This document shows positions 1 to 8,252 of a stretch of DNA of 13,635 nucleotides, piece by piece. Origin of the DNA: Sulfurovum sp. (GTDB taxonomy: Bacteria; Campylobacterota; Campylobacteria; Campylobacterales; Sulfurovaceae); NCBI GenBank assembly GCA_027066595.1, contig JAMONG010000094.1, positions 1 to 13,635 on the forward strand. The letters are read 5' to 3'. Below the pieces are notes generated by a model. The model was not told the origin of the DNA and did not search any database. It was given only the letters and a program-made list of their open reading frames with translations. Both the position numbers and the translations under genes were made by a program. How positions within the stretch are numbered: position 1 is the first letter of the stretch; each line of letters opens with the position of its first letter.

Positions 1-2490
<2,490 letters not shown>

Positions 2491-2541
2491 ATTTGTCCTT
2501 GTAGTGGTGTTAGTAAATGGTTTAATTATTAATATCGTTAC

Positions 2542-2564
2542 ATAGTCTCATTTAGTTAGACTAT
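2542..2564 (-). other. Hairpin in rpoB leader
   Basis: A perfect 7-bp inverted repeat (ATAGTCT / AGACTAT) with a 9-nt loop lies about 50 bases before the rpoB start. There is no U-run after it. It may fold in the rplL-rpoB spacer RNA; its function is unknown. Confidence 0.4.
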
Positions 2565-2647
2565 AATCTTTAGATACACAAAGAAACTATTAGAGGAGGG
2601 TATGAAATGTCTCCGAATAGCTTTTAACTATATCTTAGGTAAGAGTT

Positions 2648-2671
2648 GAGACCAAGCCGAAGCCCAGTCTC
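2648..2671 (-). other. UUCG-capped hairpin in rplL-rpoB spacer
   Basis: In the transcript (minus strand) two 10-nt arms, GAGACUGGGC and GCUUGGUCUC, pair over all ten positions (three are G-U pairs) and close a C(UUCG)G tetraloop, one of the most stable RNA loops known. The bases after it, AACUCUUACC, are not a U-run, so it is not a simple intrinsic terminator. In E. coli the equivalent spacer holds an attenuator and an RNase III site; a processing or pausing role here is inferred by analogy. Confidence 0.65.
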
Positions 2672-2673
2672 GT

Positions 2674-2695
2674 AAATAAGTCATAAGACTTATTT
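2674..2695 (-). other. Hairpin across the rplL stop codon
   Basis: A perfect 9-bp inverted repeat (AAATAAGTC / GACTTATTT) with a 4-nt loop overlaps the TAA of rplL. It sits two bases from the UUCG hairpin, giving a tandem pair of stem-loops at the 3' end of rplL. No U-run follows. Confidence 0.55.
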
Positions 2696-3061
2696 AAGTT
2701 CACACTTAGCACCAGCTTCTTCAATTTGTGTTTTGAATGCTTCTGCTTCTTCTTTAGATACAGATTCTTTAAGCACTGTTGGTACTTCTTCAACTGCAGC
2801 TTTAGCTTCTTTAAGTCCAAGACCTGTGATAGCTCTTACTACTTTAATCGCATTGATTTTCTTTTCACCAGCATCAGTAAGAACAACATCAAACTCAGTT
2901 TGTGCTTCTTCAGCTTCTCCACCAGCAGCAGGTCCGCCAGCTACCACAGTTGCCTGTGCAGATACACCGAAGTGCTCTTCAAATTCTTTTACAAGCTCAG
3001 AAAGCTCAAGTACTGACATGTTTGAGATAAACTCTAATACATCTTCTTTAGTTGTTGCCAT
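2690..3061 (-). CDS. rplL: 50S ribosomal protein L7/L12
   Basis: L12 forms the flexible ribosomal stalk as dimers bound to L10 and recruits and stimulates translational GTPases such as EF-Tu. The 123-residue protein has the family layout: an N-terminal dimerisation domain (about residues 1-35, with LELSELVKEFEEHFGV), an Ala/Gly-rich hinge (about 36-52, AGGPAAGGEAEEAQ), and the globular C-terminal domain with KINAIKVVRAITGLGLKEAK, the factor-binding helix region. The ATG at 3061 is preceded by AAGGAATATATT, a good binding site. It follows rplJ after 78 bases that contain a terminator-like hairpin, and precedes rpoB. Family assignment is firm. Confidence 0.98.
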   Translation of the reverse strand: MATTKEDVLEFISNMSVLELSELVKEFEEHFGVSAQATVVAGGPAAGGEAEEAQTEFDVVLTDAGEKKINAIKVVRAITGLGLKEAKAAVEEVPTVLKESVSKEEAEAFKTQIEEAGAKCELK

Positions 3062-3088
3062 AATATATTCCTTAAAATAACATTCATT

Positions 3089-3105
3089 AAAACGTTTTAC
3101 GTTTT
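3089..3105 (-). other. Small inverted repeat upstream of rplL
   Basis: AAAACGT and ACGTTTT form a perfect 7-bp inverted repeat around a 3-base centre, between the rplJ-rplL terminator-like hairpin and the rplL binding site. It could be an AT-rich RNA hairpin or a DNA operator; nothing decides between them. Confidence 0.3.
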
Positions 3106-3116
3106 AGATTAAAAAA

Positions 3117-3132
3117 AGAGCCTAGTGGCTCT
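3117..3132 (-). terminator. Terminator-like hairpin between rplJ and rplL, with competing stem
   Basis: On the transcribed strand AGAGCC-ACTA-GGCTCT (6-bp perfect stem) is followed directly by a run of six further T residues, the layout of an intrinsic terminator. A second stem, AGTGG/CCACT (3124-3139), lies just upstream and shares bases with the first, so the two cannot form together. The arrangement looks like an attenuator that partly stops transcription between L10 and L12. Whether it terminates in the cell is inference. Confidence 0.6.
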
Positions 3133-3139
3133 CACCACT

Positions 3140-3625
3140 CTACGCCTCTTCTTCTAATTTTTTAGAAAGTGCATCCATACCAATTGTGAAGTTTTGTACT
3201 GGTGCATTCCATACATTAAGAAGCATACCGATAAGTACATCTCTTGTAGGAAGTTTAGCCATTGCATTAATGGTCTCCATACTCGCAACTTCACCCTGGA
3301 TTAAACCAGTTTTGATTGAAAAACTATCTTTAAAATCAGTAGCAGCTTTGTCAGCGATTTTACAAGGTGTAACTTGTGCATCACCCCAGATTACAAGGTT
3401 TGTATCTGTAAATTCAATATCTTCACACCCAGCATTTTTCAATGCAATACGTGCCAATCTATTTTTTACAACTTGTACATTCGTATCTTCATCTTTCGCA
3501 AGATTTCTTACGATTTCAAGATTTTCAACTGTCATACCCTTGTAGTCACAAACAATAATGGCACCAGCGCCTTTAAACGCTTCTGTCATCTCTGCAACTA
3601 ATTCTTCTTTTCTAGTTCTAGTCAT
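3140..3625 (-). CDS. rplJ: 50S ribosomal protein L10
   Basis: L10 anchors the L12 dimers to 23S rRNA at the base of the ribosomal stalk, and in many bacteria the L10-L12 complex represses its own mRNA. The 161-residue product begins MTRTRKEELVAEM and has the usual N-terminal rRNA-binding domain (about residues 1-125, with KGMTVENLEIVRNL and VVKNRLARIAL) and a C-terminal helix that carries the L12 dimers (NFTIGMDALSKKLEEEA). The start is supported by GGAAGGAG upstream. A structured leader lies between it and rplA, and the terminator-like hairpin follows it. Length and order are typical. Confidence 0.97.
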   Translation of the reverse strand: MTRTRKEELVAEMTEAFKGAGAIIVCDYKGMTVENLEIVRNLAKDEDTNVQVVKNRLARIALKNAGCEDIEFTDTNLVIWGDAQVTPCKIADKAATDFKDSFSIKTGLIQGEVASMETINAMAKLPTRDVLIGMLLNVWNAPVQNFTIGMDALSKKLEEEA

Positions 3626-3639
3626 ATATATTCTCCTTC

Positions 3640-3730
3640 CGATCTCTAAAAGGGTATAGGTACAACCTACACACCTGCTCTTTCAAACAGATTAATTAAG
3701 CTTGCGCCCCTTTTATCTTAAATCTAAGAT
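3640..3730 (-). promoter_or_regulatory. Probable L10 leader (rplJL autoregulatory mRNA structure)
   Basis: The spacer before rplJ folds into a closed multi-stem element. An outer stem AAAAGGG/CCCTTTT (3708-3714 with 3648-3654) encloses two hairpins: CUGUUU-GAAA-GAGCAG (3675-3690, GNRA tetraloop, two G-U pairs) and UAGGU-UGU-ACCUA (3657-3669). A further 6-bp hairpin, ATCTTA-GATT-TAAGAT (3715-3730), abuts the outer stem. The rplJ binding site follows within about 15 bases. Position and architecture fit the L10 leader (Rfam RF00557 type), to which the L10-L12 complex binds to repress translation. Covariance was not tested. Confidence 0.55.
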
Positions 3731-3786
3731 TATGAGTAGTAAAATTACTCTCAAACAAAAATTAATTTAAATTCTTGCTTGAAAGT

Positions 3787-3812
3787 AATAAAGAAGCCTA
3801 GACCTCTTTATT
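3787..3812 (-). other. Hairpin after rplA
   Basis: An 8-bp perfect inverted repeat (AATAAAGA / TCTTTATT) with a 10-nt loop lies five bases beyond the rplA stop. The following bases, ACUUUC, are not a clear U-run. It probably marks an mRNA processing or 3'-end stabilising site, or a weak terminator. Confidence 0.5.
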
Positions 3813-3817
3813 ATTTC

Positions 3818-4522
3818 TTATTTAATATCCATTACTTCTGATGCATCAAGTGTAATTGATGGGCTCATTGTAAGTGATATTGCTGCATTAGTAATAAATC
3901 TACCTTTTGCAGATGCTGGTTTAGCTCTATTAATTGTTTCAAGAAGTGTTACAAAGTTTTCTTTGATTGCATCTTCAGAGAAAGAAATTTTACCAATACC
4001 CGCATGAATATTACCTTTTTTGTCAACTCTAAAGTTCACTTGACCACCCTTAGCATTTTCAACTGCTTTAGCAACATCCATAGTTACTGTCCCAGTCTTA
4101 GGGTTTGGCATAAGACCTTTTGGTCCAAGTACTCTTGCCACTTTACCAAGAACACCCATCATATCAGGTGTAGAGATAACGATATCAAAGTCAATTTTAC
4201 CTGCTTGAATATCTTCAATAAGATCTGCTGCACCAACAAGGTCTGCACCTGCTGCTTTAGCTTCATCAGCTTTTGCATCTTTTGCAAATACTGCTACTCT
4301 TACTGTTTTACCAGTTCCATTAGGAAGAACAACTGATCCTCTAATCATCTGATCTGCATGTCTTGGATCAACATTTAGATTTAATGCCACTTCTACAGTT
4401 TCATCAAATTTTGCTGATTTAAGCTCTTTAAGTGTTTTCATCGCTTCGTCAACACTGTACTCTTTAGTTGCATCTACTTTTTTAAGTAATGCTTCTCTTC
4501 TTTTACTTGGTTTTTTTGCCAT
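3818..4522 (-). CDS. rplA: 50S ribosomal protein L1
   Basis: L1 binds 23S rRNA at the mobile L1 stalk near the E site and, in many bacteria, represses the L11-L1 mRNA. The 234-residue protein matches the family length. It starts MAKKPSKRREALLKKV and contains VALNLNVDPRHADQMIRG near residue 50, the signature-rich segment PDMMGVLGKVARVLGPKGLM (about 119-138), and GKISFSEDAIKENFVTLLETI near the C-terminus. The binding site GGAGAAATAAA precedes the ATG. It lies 80 bases downstream of rplK, the usual partner. Confidence 0.98.
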   Translation of the reverse strand: MAKKPSKRREALLKKVDATKEYSVDEAMKTLKELKSAKFDETVEVALNLNVDPRHADQMIRGSVVLPNGTGKTVRVAVFAKDAKADEAKAAGADLVGAADLIEDIQAGKIDFDIVISTPDMMGVLGKVARVLGPKGLMPNPKTGTVTMDVAKAVENAKGGQVNFRVDKKGNIHAGIGKISFSEDAIKENFVTLLETINRAKPASAKGRFITNAAISLTMSPSITLDASEVMDIK

Positions 4523-4592
4523 TTTATTTCTCCGCTTTATGCTCCCACATTTTTAAATCATGTGGTTAAGATTATTTTTAAACTTATATAGA

Positions 4593-4605
4593 TAGTCAAA
4601 GACTA
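4593..4605 (-). other. Small hairpin at the rplK stop codon
   Basis: TAGTC-TTT-GACTA is a perfect 5-bp stem whose first arm starts with the TAG stop of rplK. It is weak on its own, but it is one of a series of stem-loops at gene ends in this unit. Confidence 0.3.
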
Positions 4606-5028
4606 GTCTACGATTTCAACACCCATAGATCTACATGTACCAGCAATAATATTTGCTGCCATTTCTCTATCATTTGTATTTAAATCAACAATTTTTCTAT
4701 CGATAATTTCATCAAGCTTTGCTTTTGAAATTGATCCAACTTTATTAAGAATTGGATTATCTGTACCTTTTTTAAGACCTGCAGCTTTTAAAATAAGCTC
4801 AGATGCAGGTGGTTGTTTCGTTTCCATTGTGAAACTTTTGTCTGCATATACAGTTACGATTACTGGAACTTTAAAGCCCATTTGATCTTTTGTTTTTTCA
4901 TTAAAAGCTTTACAAAACTCCATAATATTAACACCACGTTGTCCAAGTGCTGGACCTACTGGTGGCGATGGATTCGCCGCACCAGCAGGAATCATCATTT
5001 TAAACTTTTCAGCTATTTTCTTTGCCAT
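4603..5028 (-). CDS. rplK: 50S ribosomal protein L11
   Basis: L11 forms the base of the GTPase-associated centre with 23S rRNA, the thiostrepton-binding site, and takes part in stringent-response signalling. The 141-residue protein is standard length. Its N-terminal domain holds the conserved proline-rich PAGAANPSPPVGPALGQRGV (about residues 14-33), and its C-terminal rRNA-binding domain ends REMAANIIAGTCRSMGVEIVD. The start is supported by AAGGAAGAACAG before the ATG. It lies between nusG and rplA in the classical order. Confidence 0.98.
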   Translation of the reverse strand: MAKKIAEKFKMMIPAGAANPSPPVGPALGQRGVNIMEFCKAFNEKTKDQMGFKVPVIVTVYADKSFTMETKQPPASELILKAAGLKKGTDNPILNKVGSISKAKLDEIIDRKIVDLNTNDREMAANIIAGTCRSMGVEIVD

Positions 5029-5093
5029 CTGTTCTTCCTTTGAGATTAATTGGTCATTGTTATCTTTTTATTTTAAGTCCTAAGATAAAAGAC

Positions 5094-5110
5094 TAGACAA
5101 GACCTGTCTA
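5094..5110 (-). other. Hairpin after nusG
   Basis: TAGACA-GGTCT-TGTCTA is a perfect 6-bp stem with a 5-nt loop just beyond the nusG stop. The following GUCUUUUAUC is only partly U-rich. It could be a processing or pausing signal, or a weak terminator, between nusG and rplK. Confidence 0.45.
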
Positions 5111-5115
5111 ATGTA

Positions 5116-5646
5116 CTAGATAATCTTCTCTACTTGTGTGTAAAGAATTTCAACTGGTGTGTTTCTACCAAAGATTGAAACATTTAACTTCAAAGTACCG
5201 TGGTTAAGATCATACTCTTCCACCATACCTGTAAAGTTAGAAAATGGTCCATCAACAATACGAACCATTTCACCTGTTTCAAAATCAACCTTAGGACGTG
5301 GAGCAGATTTATTCTCCATCTTGTCTAAGATGTTTTTGATATCCGACTCTGTGAGTGCGGTAGGTGTCTTTTGTTCACCGATAAATCTAGATACTCTTGG
5401 TAGAGATTGAATCTTATGCCAAAGATCAGTATCCAGATCTATATGTGCGAAAGCGTACCCTGAATAGAGCGTACGTTCAGTAATTTTTTTCTCGCCATTT
5501 TTAACTTCTATTACTTCTTCAGTAGGTACTACTATACGATCAATTTTTTCTTCGATACCATGATCTTGAACCAATTGTTCTATACCTCTTTTTACAGATT
5601 GCTCAGAACCTGAATATACTTGAATTGCATACCATTGAAAAGCCAT
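5116..5646 (-). CDS. nusG: Transcription termination/antitermination factor NusG
   Basis: NusG binds the RNA polymerase clamp and couples the polymerase to Rho or the ribosome. The 176-residue protein has the NGN domain (about 1-110, starting MAFQWYAIQVYSGSEQSVKR, with YSGYAFAHIDL and RVSRFIGEQKTP). A linker leads to the KOW domain (about 122-176, VRIVDGPFSNFTGMVEEYD). The start codon lies only three bases after the secE stop, and its AGGAG binding site is inside the end of secE, so the two are probably translationally coupled. Its substrate, the beta subunit, is encoded later in the same unit. Confidence 0.98.
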   Translation of the reverse strand: MAFQWYAIQVYSGSEQSVKRGIEQLVQDHGIEEKIDRIVVPTEEVIEVKNGEKKITERTLYSGYAFAHIDLDTDLWHKIQSLPRVSRFIGEQKTPTALTESDIKNILDKMENKSAPRPKVDFETGEMVRIVDGPFSNFTGMVEEYDLNHGTLKLNVSIFGRNTPVEILYTQVEKII

Positions 5647-5649
5647 AAA

Positions 5650-5835
5650 TTATGCTCCTAGTGCTAATTTAACAATTCCACCCATCATGAGGTCTACTAA
5701 TGCTAAAAATATTGATATTACAGTCACCACGAGGATAACTGCTAAAAATGCTTGTCTTACTTGTACTTTTGTTGGAAATATTACTTTATGAATCTCTGCA
5801 CGAGCATTCGCTATAAATGTTGAAATTTTTCCCAT
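5650..5835 (-). CDS. secE: Preprotein translocase subunit SecE
   Basis: SecE clamps the SecY channel in the inner membrane. The start is taken at the ATG at 5835, giving 61 residues, MGKISTFIANARAEIHKVIF and onward. AAAGGTAACAAAT upstream is a good binding site, and the longer frame starting at 5886 would translate the 3' half of tRNA-Trp. An amphipathic N-terminal helix with the conserved pattern E(I/L)xKVxFPT (residues 14-22) leads into one membrane segment (about 29-50, AFLAVILVVTVISIFLALV). This is the short single-span form common outside the enterobacteria. It sits between tRNA-Trp and nusG, the canonical place. Confidence 0.96.
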   Translation of the reverse strand: MGKISTFIANARAEIHKVIFPTKVQVRQAFLAVILVVTVISIFLALVDLMMGGIVKLALGA

Positions 5836-5853
5836 ATTTGTTACCTTTTTTTG

Positions 5854-5929
5854 TGGCAGGCCAAGAGGGACTCGAACCCACGGCACCTGGTTTTGGAGAC
5901 CAGTGCTCTACCAACTGAGCTATTGGCCT
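5854..5929 (-). tRNA. tRNA-Trp (anticodon CCA)
   Basis: A 76-nt cloverleaf: acceptor AGGCCAA pairs with TTGGCCT, followed by G and an encoded CCA. The D-arm is AGCTCAGTTGGTAGAGC, and the anticodon loop CTCCAAA is closed by CTGGT/ACCAG. The T-arm is GTGGGTTCGAGTCCCTC. It lies between rpmG and secE, only 18 bases before the secE ATG, so it must be cut out of the mRNA precursor. Confidence 0.98.
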
Positions 5930-5932
5930 AAA

Positions 5933-5964
5933 TTAATACCTAAAGCAAAAAGCTTTGGTATTAA
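5933..5964 (-). other. Long hairpin between rpmG and tRNA-Trp
   Basis: TTAATACC-AAAGC pairs with GCTTT-A-GGTATTAA: 13 base pairs with a single bulged A and a T-rich loop. It starts about 12 bases after the rpmG stop and ends four bases before the mature tRNA 5' end, so it probably helps to separate mRNA from tRNA by endonucleolytic processing. Confidence 0.6.
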
Positions 5965-5975
5965 AAAAGTTACTA

Positions 5976-6128
5976 TTACAGTTTCATCTCTTTGTGTGTT
6001 GTATGGCATTTACACCATTTACAATACTTTTTAAGAGCAAGTTTTTCTGTCGTTGTTTTTTTGTTTTTAGTTGTGTGATAATTACGTCTTGTACATTTCT
6101 CACATCCTAAGTGTACTGTTTCTCTCAT
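5976..6128 (-). CDS. rpmG: 50S ribosomal protein L33 (zinc-ribbon form)
   Basis: A 50-residue protein starting MRETVHLGCEKCTRRNYHTT. The family is a small large-subunit protein near the E site. Two cysteine pairs, C9xxC12 and C36xxC39 (with an extra C41), form the zinc-ribbon (C+) type, and the tail CHTTHKEMKL is the classical L33 ending. The ATG at 6128 has AGGAGATAACA before it. Position between tuf and tRNA-Trp/secE is the common bacterial arrangement. Zinc binding is inferred from the cysteines. Confidence 0.95.
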   Translation of the reverse strand: MRETVHLGCEKCTRRNYHTTKNKKTTTEKLALKKYCKWCKCHTTHKEMKL

Positions 6129-6148
6129 TGTTATCTCCTATGATAAGT

Positions 6149-6174
6149 TTGCAAGAAGGAAACCCTTCTTACAA
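6149..6174 (-). other. Hairpin between tuf and rpmG
   Basis: An 11-bp stem (one G-U pair) with a GUUU loop: UUGUAAGAAGG pairs with CCUUCUUGCAA. It lies ten bases after the tuf stop and is followed by ACUUAUC rather than a U-run. This suggests a processing or mRNA-stabilising structure that separates the very abundant tuf message from downstream genes. Confidence 0.6.
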
Positions 6175-6183
6175 GTGTTTGTC

Positions 6184-7392
6184 TTAAGCAATAATCTTAG
6201 AAACAACACCAGCACCAACTGTTCTACCACCTTCACGGATAGCAAATTTAGTACCTTGGTCCATTGCAACAGGAGCGATAAGTTCAACGTTAACTTTAAC
6301 GTTATCACCTGGCATAACCATTTCAGTACCTTCTTGAAGTTGAACTGAACCAGTTACGTCTGTTGTACGTACATAAAACTGTGGTCTGTAGTTATTAAAG
6401 AATGGAGTATGTCTACCACCTTCTTCTTTAGTAAGTACATAAATTTCAGCTTCAAATTTAGTATGTGGGTTGATTGAACCTGGCTTACAAAGAACCATAC
6501 CTCTTTGTACAGCTTCTTTATCGATACCACGGATAAGAACACCACAGTTATCACCAGCAAGACCACAATCCATTTCTTTACGGAACATCTCAACACCAGT
6601 TACTGTTGTTTTTTGAGTATCTTTAAGACCAACGATTTCAACTTCGTCACCTACACATACTTTACCTTGATCAACTTTACCAGTTACAACCGTACCACGA
6701 CCTTGAATAGTAAAGATATCTTCGATTGCCATTAAGAAATCTTTTTCAGTTTCTCTTACAGGCTCAGGAATATACTCATCTACTTGTGCCATAAGTTCGT
6801 AAATCTTTTCAGACCACTCACCAGCTGTACCAGCTTTAGCTTCTTCAAGTGCTTGGAATGCAGAACCAGCAATAATTGGTGTGTCATCACCTGGGAAATC
6901 GTACTCAGAAAGAAGTTCTCTTACTTCCATCTCTACTAGTTCTAACATTTCTTCTTTATCTTCGTCATCAAGTTGATCTTCTTTGTTTAAGAAAATAACG
7001 ATGTAAGGTACACCTACTTGTTTAGAAAGAAGGATGTGCTCTCTAGTTTGAGCCATTGGTCCATCAGTTGCAGCAATAACAAGAATAGCACCATCCATTT
7101 GAGCAGCACCAGTAATCATGTTTTTAACGTAATCCGCGTGACCTGGACAATCTACGTGTGCATAGTGTCTAGAATCCGTTTCGTACTCTACGTGAGAAGT
7201 AGCAATTGTAATTCCTCTTTCTCTCTCTTCTGGAGCATTATCAATTTGATCATAATCCATAGTTGCTTGACCATTTTTAAGCCCTAAACACATTGTGATT
7301 GCAGCTGTTAATGTAGTTTTTCCGTGGTCAACGTGACCGATTGTACCGATGTTAACGTGCGGTTTCGTACGTTCAAATTTTTCTTTAGCCAT
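6184..7392 (-). CDS. tuf: Elongation factor Tu
   Basis: EF-Tu delivers aminoacyl-tRNA to the ribosome with GTP hydrolysis. The 402-residue protein has the P-loop GHVDHGKT (residues 19-26), switch I RGITI (59-63), switch II DCPGH (81-85) with the catalytic histidine, and NKED (136-139) for guanine specificity. Domains 2 and 3 follow, with GRGTVVTGKVDQG and the FYVRTTDVTGSV segment. The ATG at 7392 has AGGAGAAAAGC upstream. The gene lies behind four tRNA genes, like tufB of E. coli, and probably has its own promoter at 7429-7454. No second copy is in the window. Confidence 0.99.
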   Translation of the reverse strand: MAKEKFERTKPHVNIGTIGHVDHGKTTLTAAITMCLGLKNGQATMDYDQIDNAPEERERGITIATSHVEYETDSRHYAHVDCPGHADYVKNMITGAAQMDGAILVIAATDGPMAQTREHILLSKQVGVPYIVIFLNKEDQLDDEDKEEMLELVEMEVRELLSEYDFPGDDTPIIAGSAFQALEEAKAGTAGEWSEKIYELMAQVDEYIPEPVRETEKDFLMAIEDIFTIQGRGTVVTGKVDQGKVCVGDEVEIVGLKDTQKTTVTGVEMFRKEMDCGLAGDNCGVLIRGIDKEAVQRGMVLCKPGSINPHTKFEAEIYVLTKEEGGRHTPFFNNYRPQFYVRTTDVTGSVQLQEGTEMVMPGDNVKVNVELIAPVAMDQGTKFAIREGGRTVGAGVVSKIIA

Positions 7393-7428
7393 GCTTTTCT
7401 CCTAGCGTATATGTTTAATAAAGGCAGT

Positions 7429-7454
7429 ATTATACCCAAATCTACTTAAGTCAA
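7429..7454 (-). promoter_or_regulatory. Possible tuf promoter
   Basis: On the minus strand TTGACT (7449-7454) is followed 14 bases later by TATAAT (7429-7434), about 37 bases before the tuf ATG. The spacer is short for a canonical promoter, but Campylobacterota promoters rely mainly on the -10 box. It would give tuf transcription independent of the tRNA genes. Confidence 0.5.
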
Positions 7455-7464
7455 TATTAACCTA

Positions 7465-7506
7465 TATGGACAGGAGTATAGTACACTAACTACACACTTG
7501 TCCATA
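7465..7506 (-). other. Inverted repeat between tRNA-Thr(GGU) and tuf
   Basis: TATGGACA and TGTCCATA form a perfect 8-bp inverted repeat with a 26-base centre, just upstream of the putative tuf promoter. As RNA it would be a stem-loop at the 3' end of the tRNA precursor; as DNA it could be an operator for tuf. Confidence 0.45.
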
Positions 7507-7525
7507 CGTGGTTTTCTTCTGTTTC

Positions 7526-7600
<75 letters not shown>

Positions 7601-7669
7601 ATAAAATACATTATTCTATTTATTCTCTAGATTATTAAATTGTTATGAGTGTTTGTTGATTGTTAGGTA

Positions 7670-7699
7670 ATGTGAAGTTGTGTAAATAATGATTCACAT
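7670..7699 (-). other. Inverted repeat in the tRNA-Gly/tRNA-Thr spacer
   Basis: ATGTGAA and TTCACAT form a perfect 7-bp inverted repeat with a 16-base centre in the 123-base spacer between two tRNAs. It is probably a structure of the tRNA precursor; nothing else recognisable lies in this spacer. Confidence 0.35.
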
Positions 7700-7723
7700 C
7701 AGCTCCCAGATCAATATACCATG

Positions 7724-7799
7724 TGGAGCGGGCGAAGGGATTCGAACCCTCGACAGCCTGCTTGGAAGGCAGGAACTCTAGCCACTGAGCTACGCCCGC
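7724..7799 (-). tRNA. tRNA-Gly (anticodon UCC)
   Basis: A 76-nt cloverleaf: acceptor GCGGGCG/CGCCCGC, discriminator U and encoded CCA. The anticodon loop CTTCCAA is closed by CCTGC/GCAGG, and the T-arm is CGAGGGTTCGAATCCCTTC. It lies 11 bases from tRNA-Tyr and corresponds to glyT. Confidence 0.98.
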
Positions 7800-7810
7800 A
7801 TATGGTTACA

Positions 7811-7895
7811 TGGTGGTGAGTGAAGGATTCGAACCTTCGAAGACGTAGTCAGCGGATTTACAATCCGCCCTCGTTGGCCACTTGAGTAACTCACC
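7811..7895 (-). tRNA. tRNA-Tyr (anticodon GUA)
   Basis: An 85-nt class II tRNA with a long variable arm: acceptor GGTGAGT/ACTCACC, discriminator A and encoded CCA. The anticodon loop TTGTAAA is closed by GCGGA/TCCGC, and the T-arm is GAAGGTTCGAATCCTTC. It corresponds to tyrU of E. coli. Confidence 0.98.
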
Positions 7896-7908
7896 ATTAT
7901 GTATATAA

Positions 7909-7914
7909 ATTATA
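7909..7914 (-). promoter_or_regulatory. Possible internal -10 box before tRNA-Tyr
   Basis: TATAAT lies 14 bases before the mature 5' end of tRNA-Tyr, after a T-rich stretch (CCTTTTTTATTT) that is typical upstream of Campylobacterota promoters. There is no clear -35 box. The 122-base spacer before tRNA-Tyr otherwise holds nothing recognisable. Confidence 0.35.
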
Positions 7915-8017
7915 GTATGACAACAGTTTAAATAAAAAAGGAAATGCAACAAGTTACATAAGCCATCTGCTGAAGATATGATAATCTTTTTTCTGGTCAA
8001 ACACTGATAAAAATTTA

Positions 8018-8094
8018 TGGAGCTGGTGAAGGGACTCGAACCCCCGACCTGCTGATTACAAATCAGCTGCTCTAGCCAGCTGAGCTACACCAGC
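8018..8094 (-). tRNA. tRNA-Thr (anticodon UGU)
   Basis: A 77-nt cloverleaf: acceptor GCTGGTG/CACCAGC, discriminator U and encoded CCA. The anticodon loop TTTGTAA is closed by GCTGA/TCAGC, and the T-arm is CGGGGGTTCGAGTCCCTTC. It is the first gene behind the strong promoter and corresponds to thrU. Confidence 0.98.
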
Positions 8095-8132
8095 ACCATC
8101 ATAAAAAGTTATTATACTTTAAATGGACGGGA

Positions 8133-8161
8133 ATTATAGACAAATACATTTTAAATGTCAA
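8133..8161 (-). promoter_or_regulatory. Consensus sigma-70 promoter of the tRNA-tuf-rpoB unit
   Basis: On the minus strand TTGACA (8156-8161), a 17-base spacer and TATAAT (8133-8138) match the sigma-70 consensus at every position. The predicted start of transcription is near 8126, about 32 bases before tRNA-Thr(UGU). CCCGTCC follows the -10 box, a GC-rich stretch of the kind found in stringently controlled stable-RNA promoters. It is divergent from yaaA. Confidence 0.88.
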
Positions 8162-8252
8162 GGAATTTTGAAAAAAACATCAAAATTTCTCTTTTTTAGC
8201 CCATTTATATAGTATACTCCCTAAATAAAGCCCAATATTAGGTCCAACTATC

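Noticed and set aside
2596..2648. Plus-strand AGGAGGG followed by short frames of 6 and 15 codons in the rpoB leader
   Set aside because: A strong ribosome-binding-like sequence, but the frames are tiny, antisense to the operon and without promoter; chance is the simpler reading.
2733..3080. 115-codon plus-strand frame opposite rplL
   Set aside because: It is a Ser/Ala-rich antisense shadow created by the codon use of rplL; other long frames opposite rplJ, rplA, tuf and rpoB are explained the same way.
5836..5886. N-terminal extension of SecE (MPWVRVPLGLPQKKVTN)
   Set aside because: These codons are the 3' part of tRNA-Trp; the ATG at 5835 has a proper ribosome binding site and gives the normal SecE N-terminus.
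2542..6174. Reading all junction hairpins as intrinsic terminators
   Set aside because: Apart from the one between rplJ and rplL they lack U-runs, and the genes belong to a classical co-transcribed unit.
7806..8000. 64-codon minus-strand frame
   Set aside because: It runs through tRNA-Tyr and its spacer and has no protein family features.
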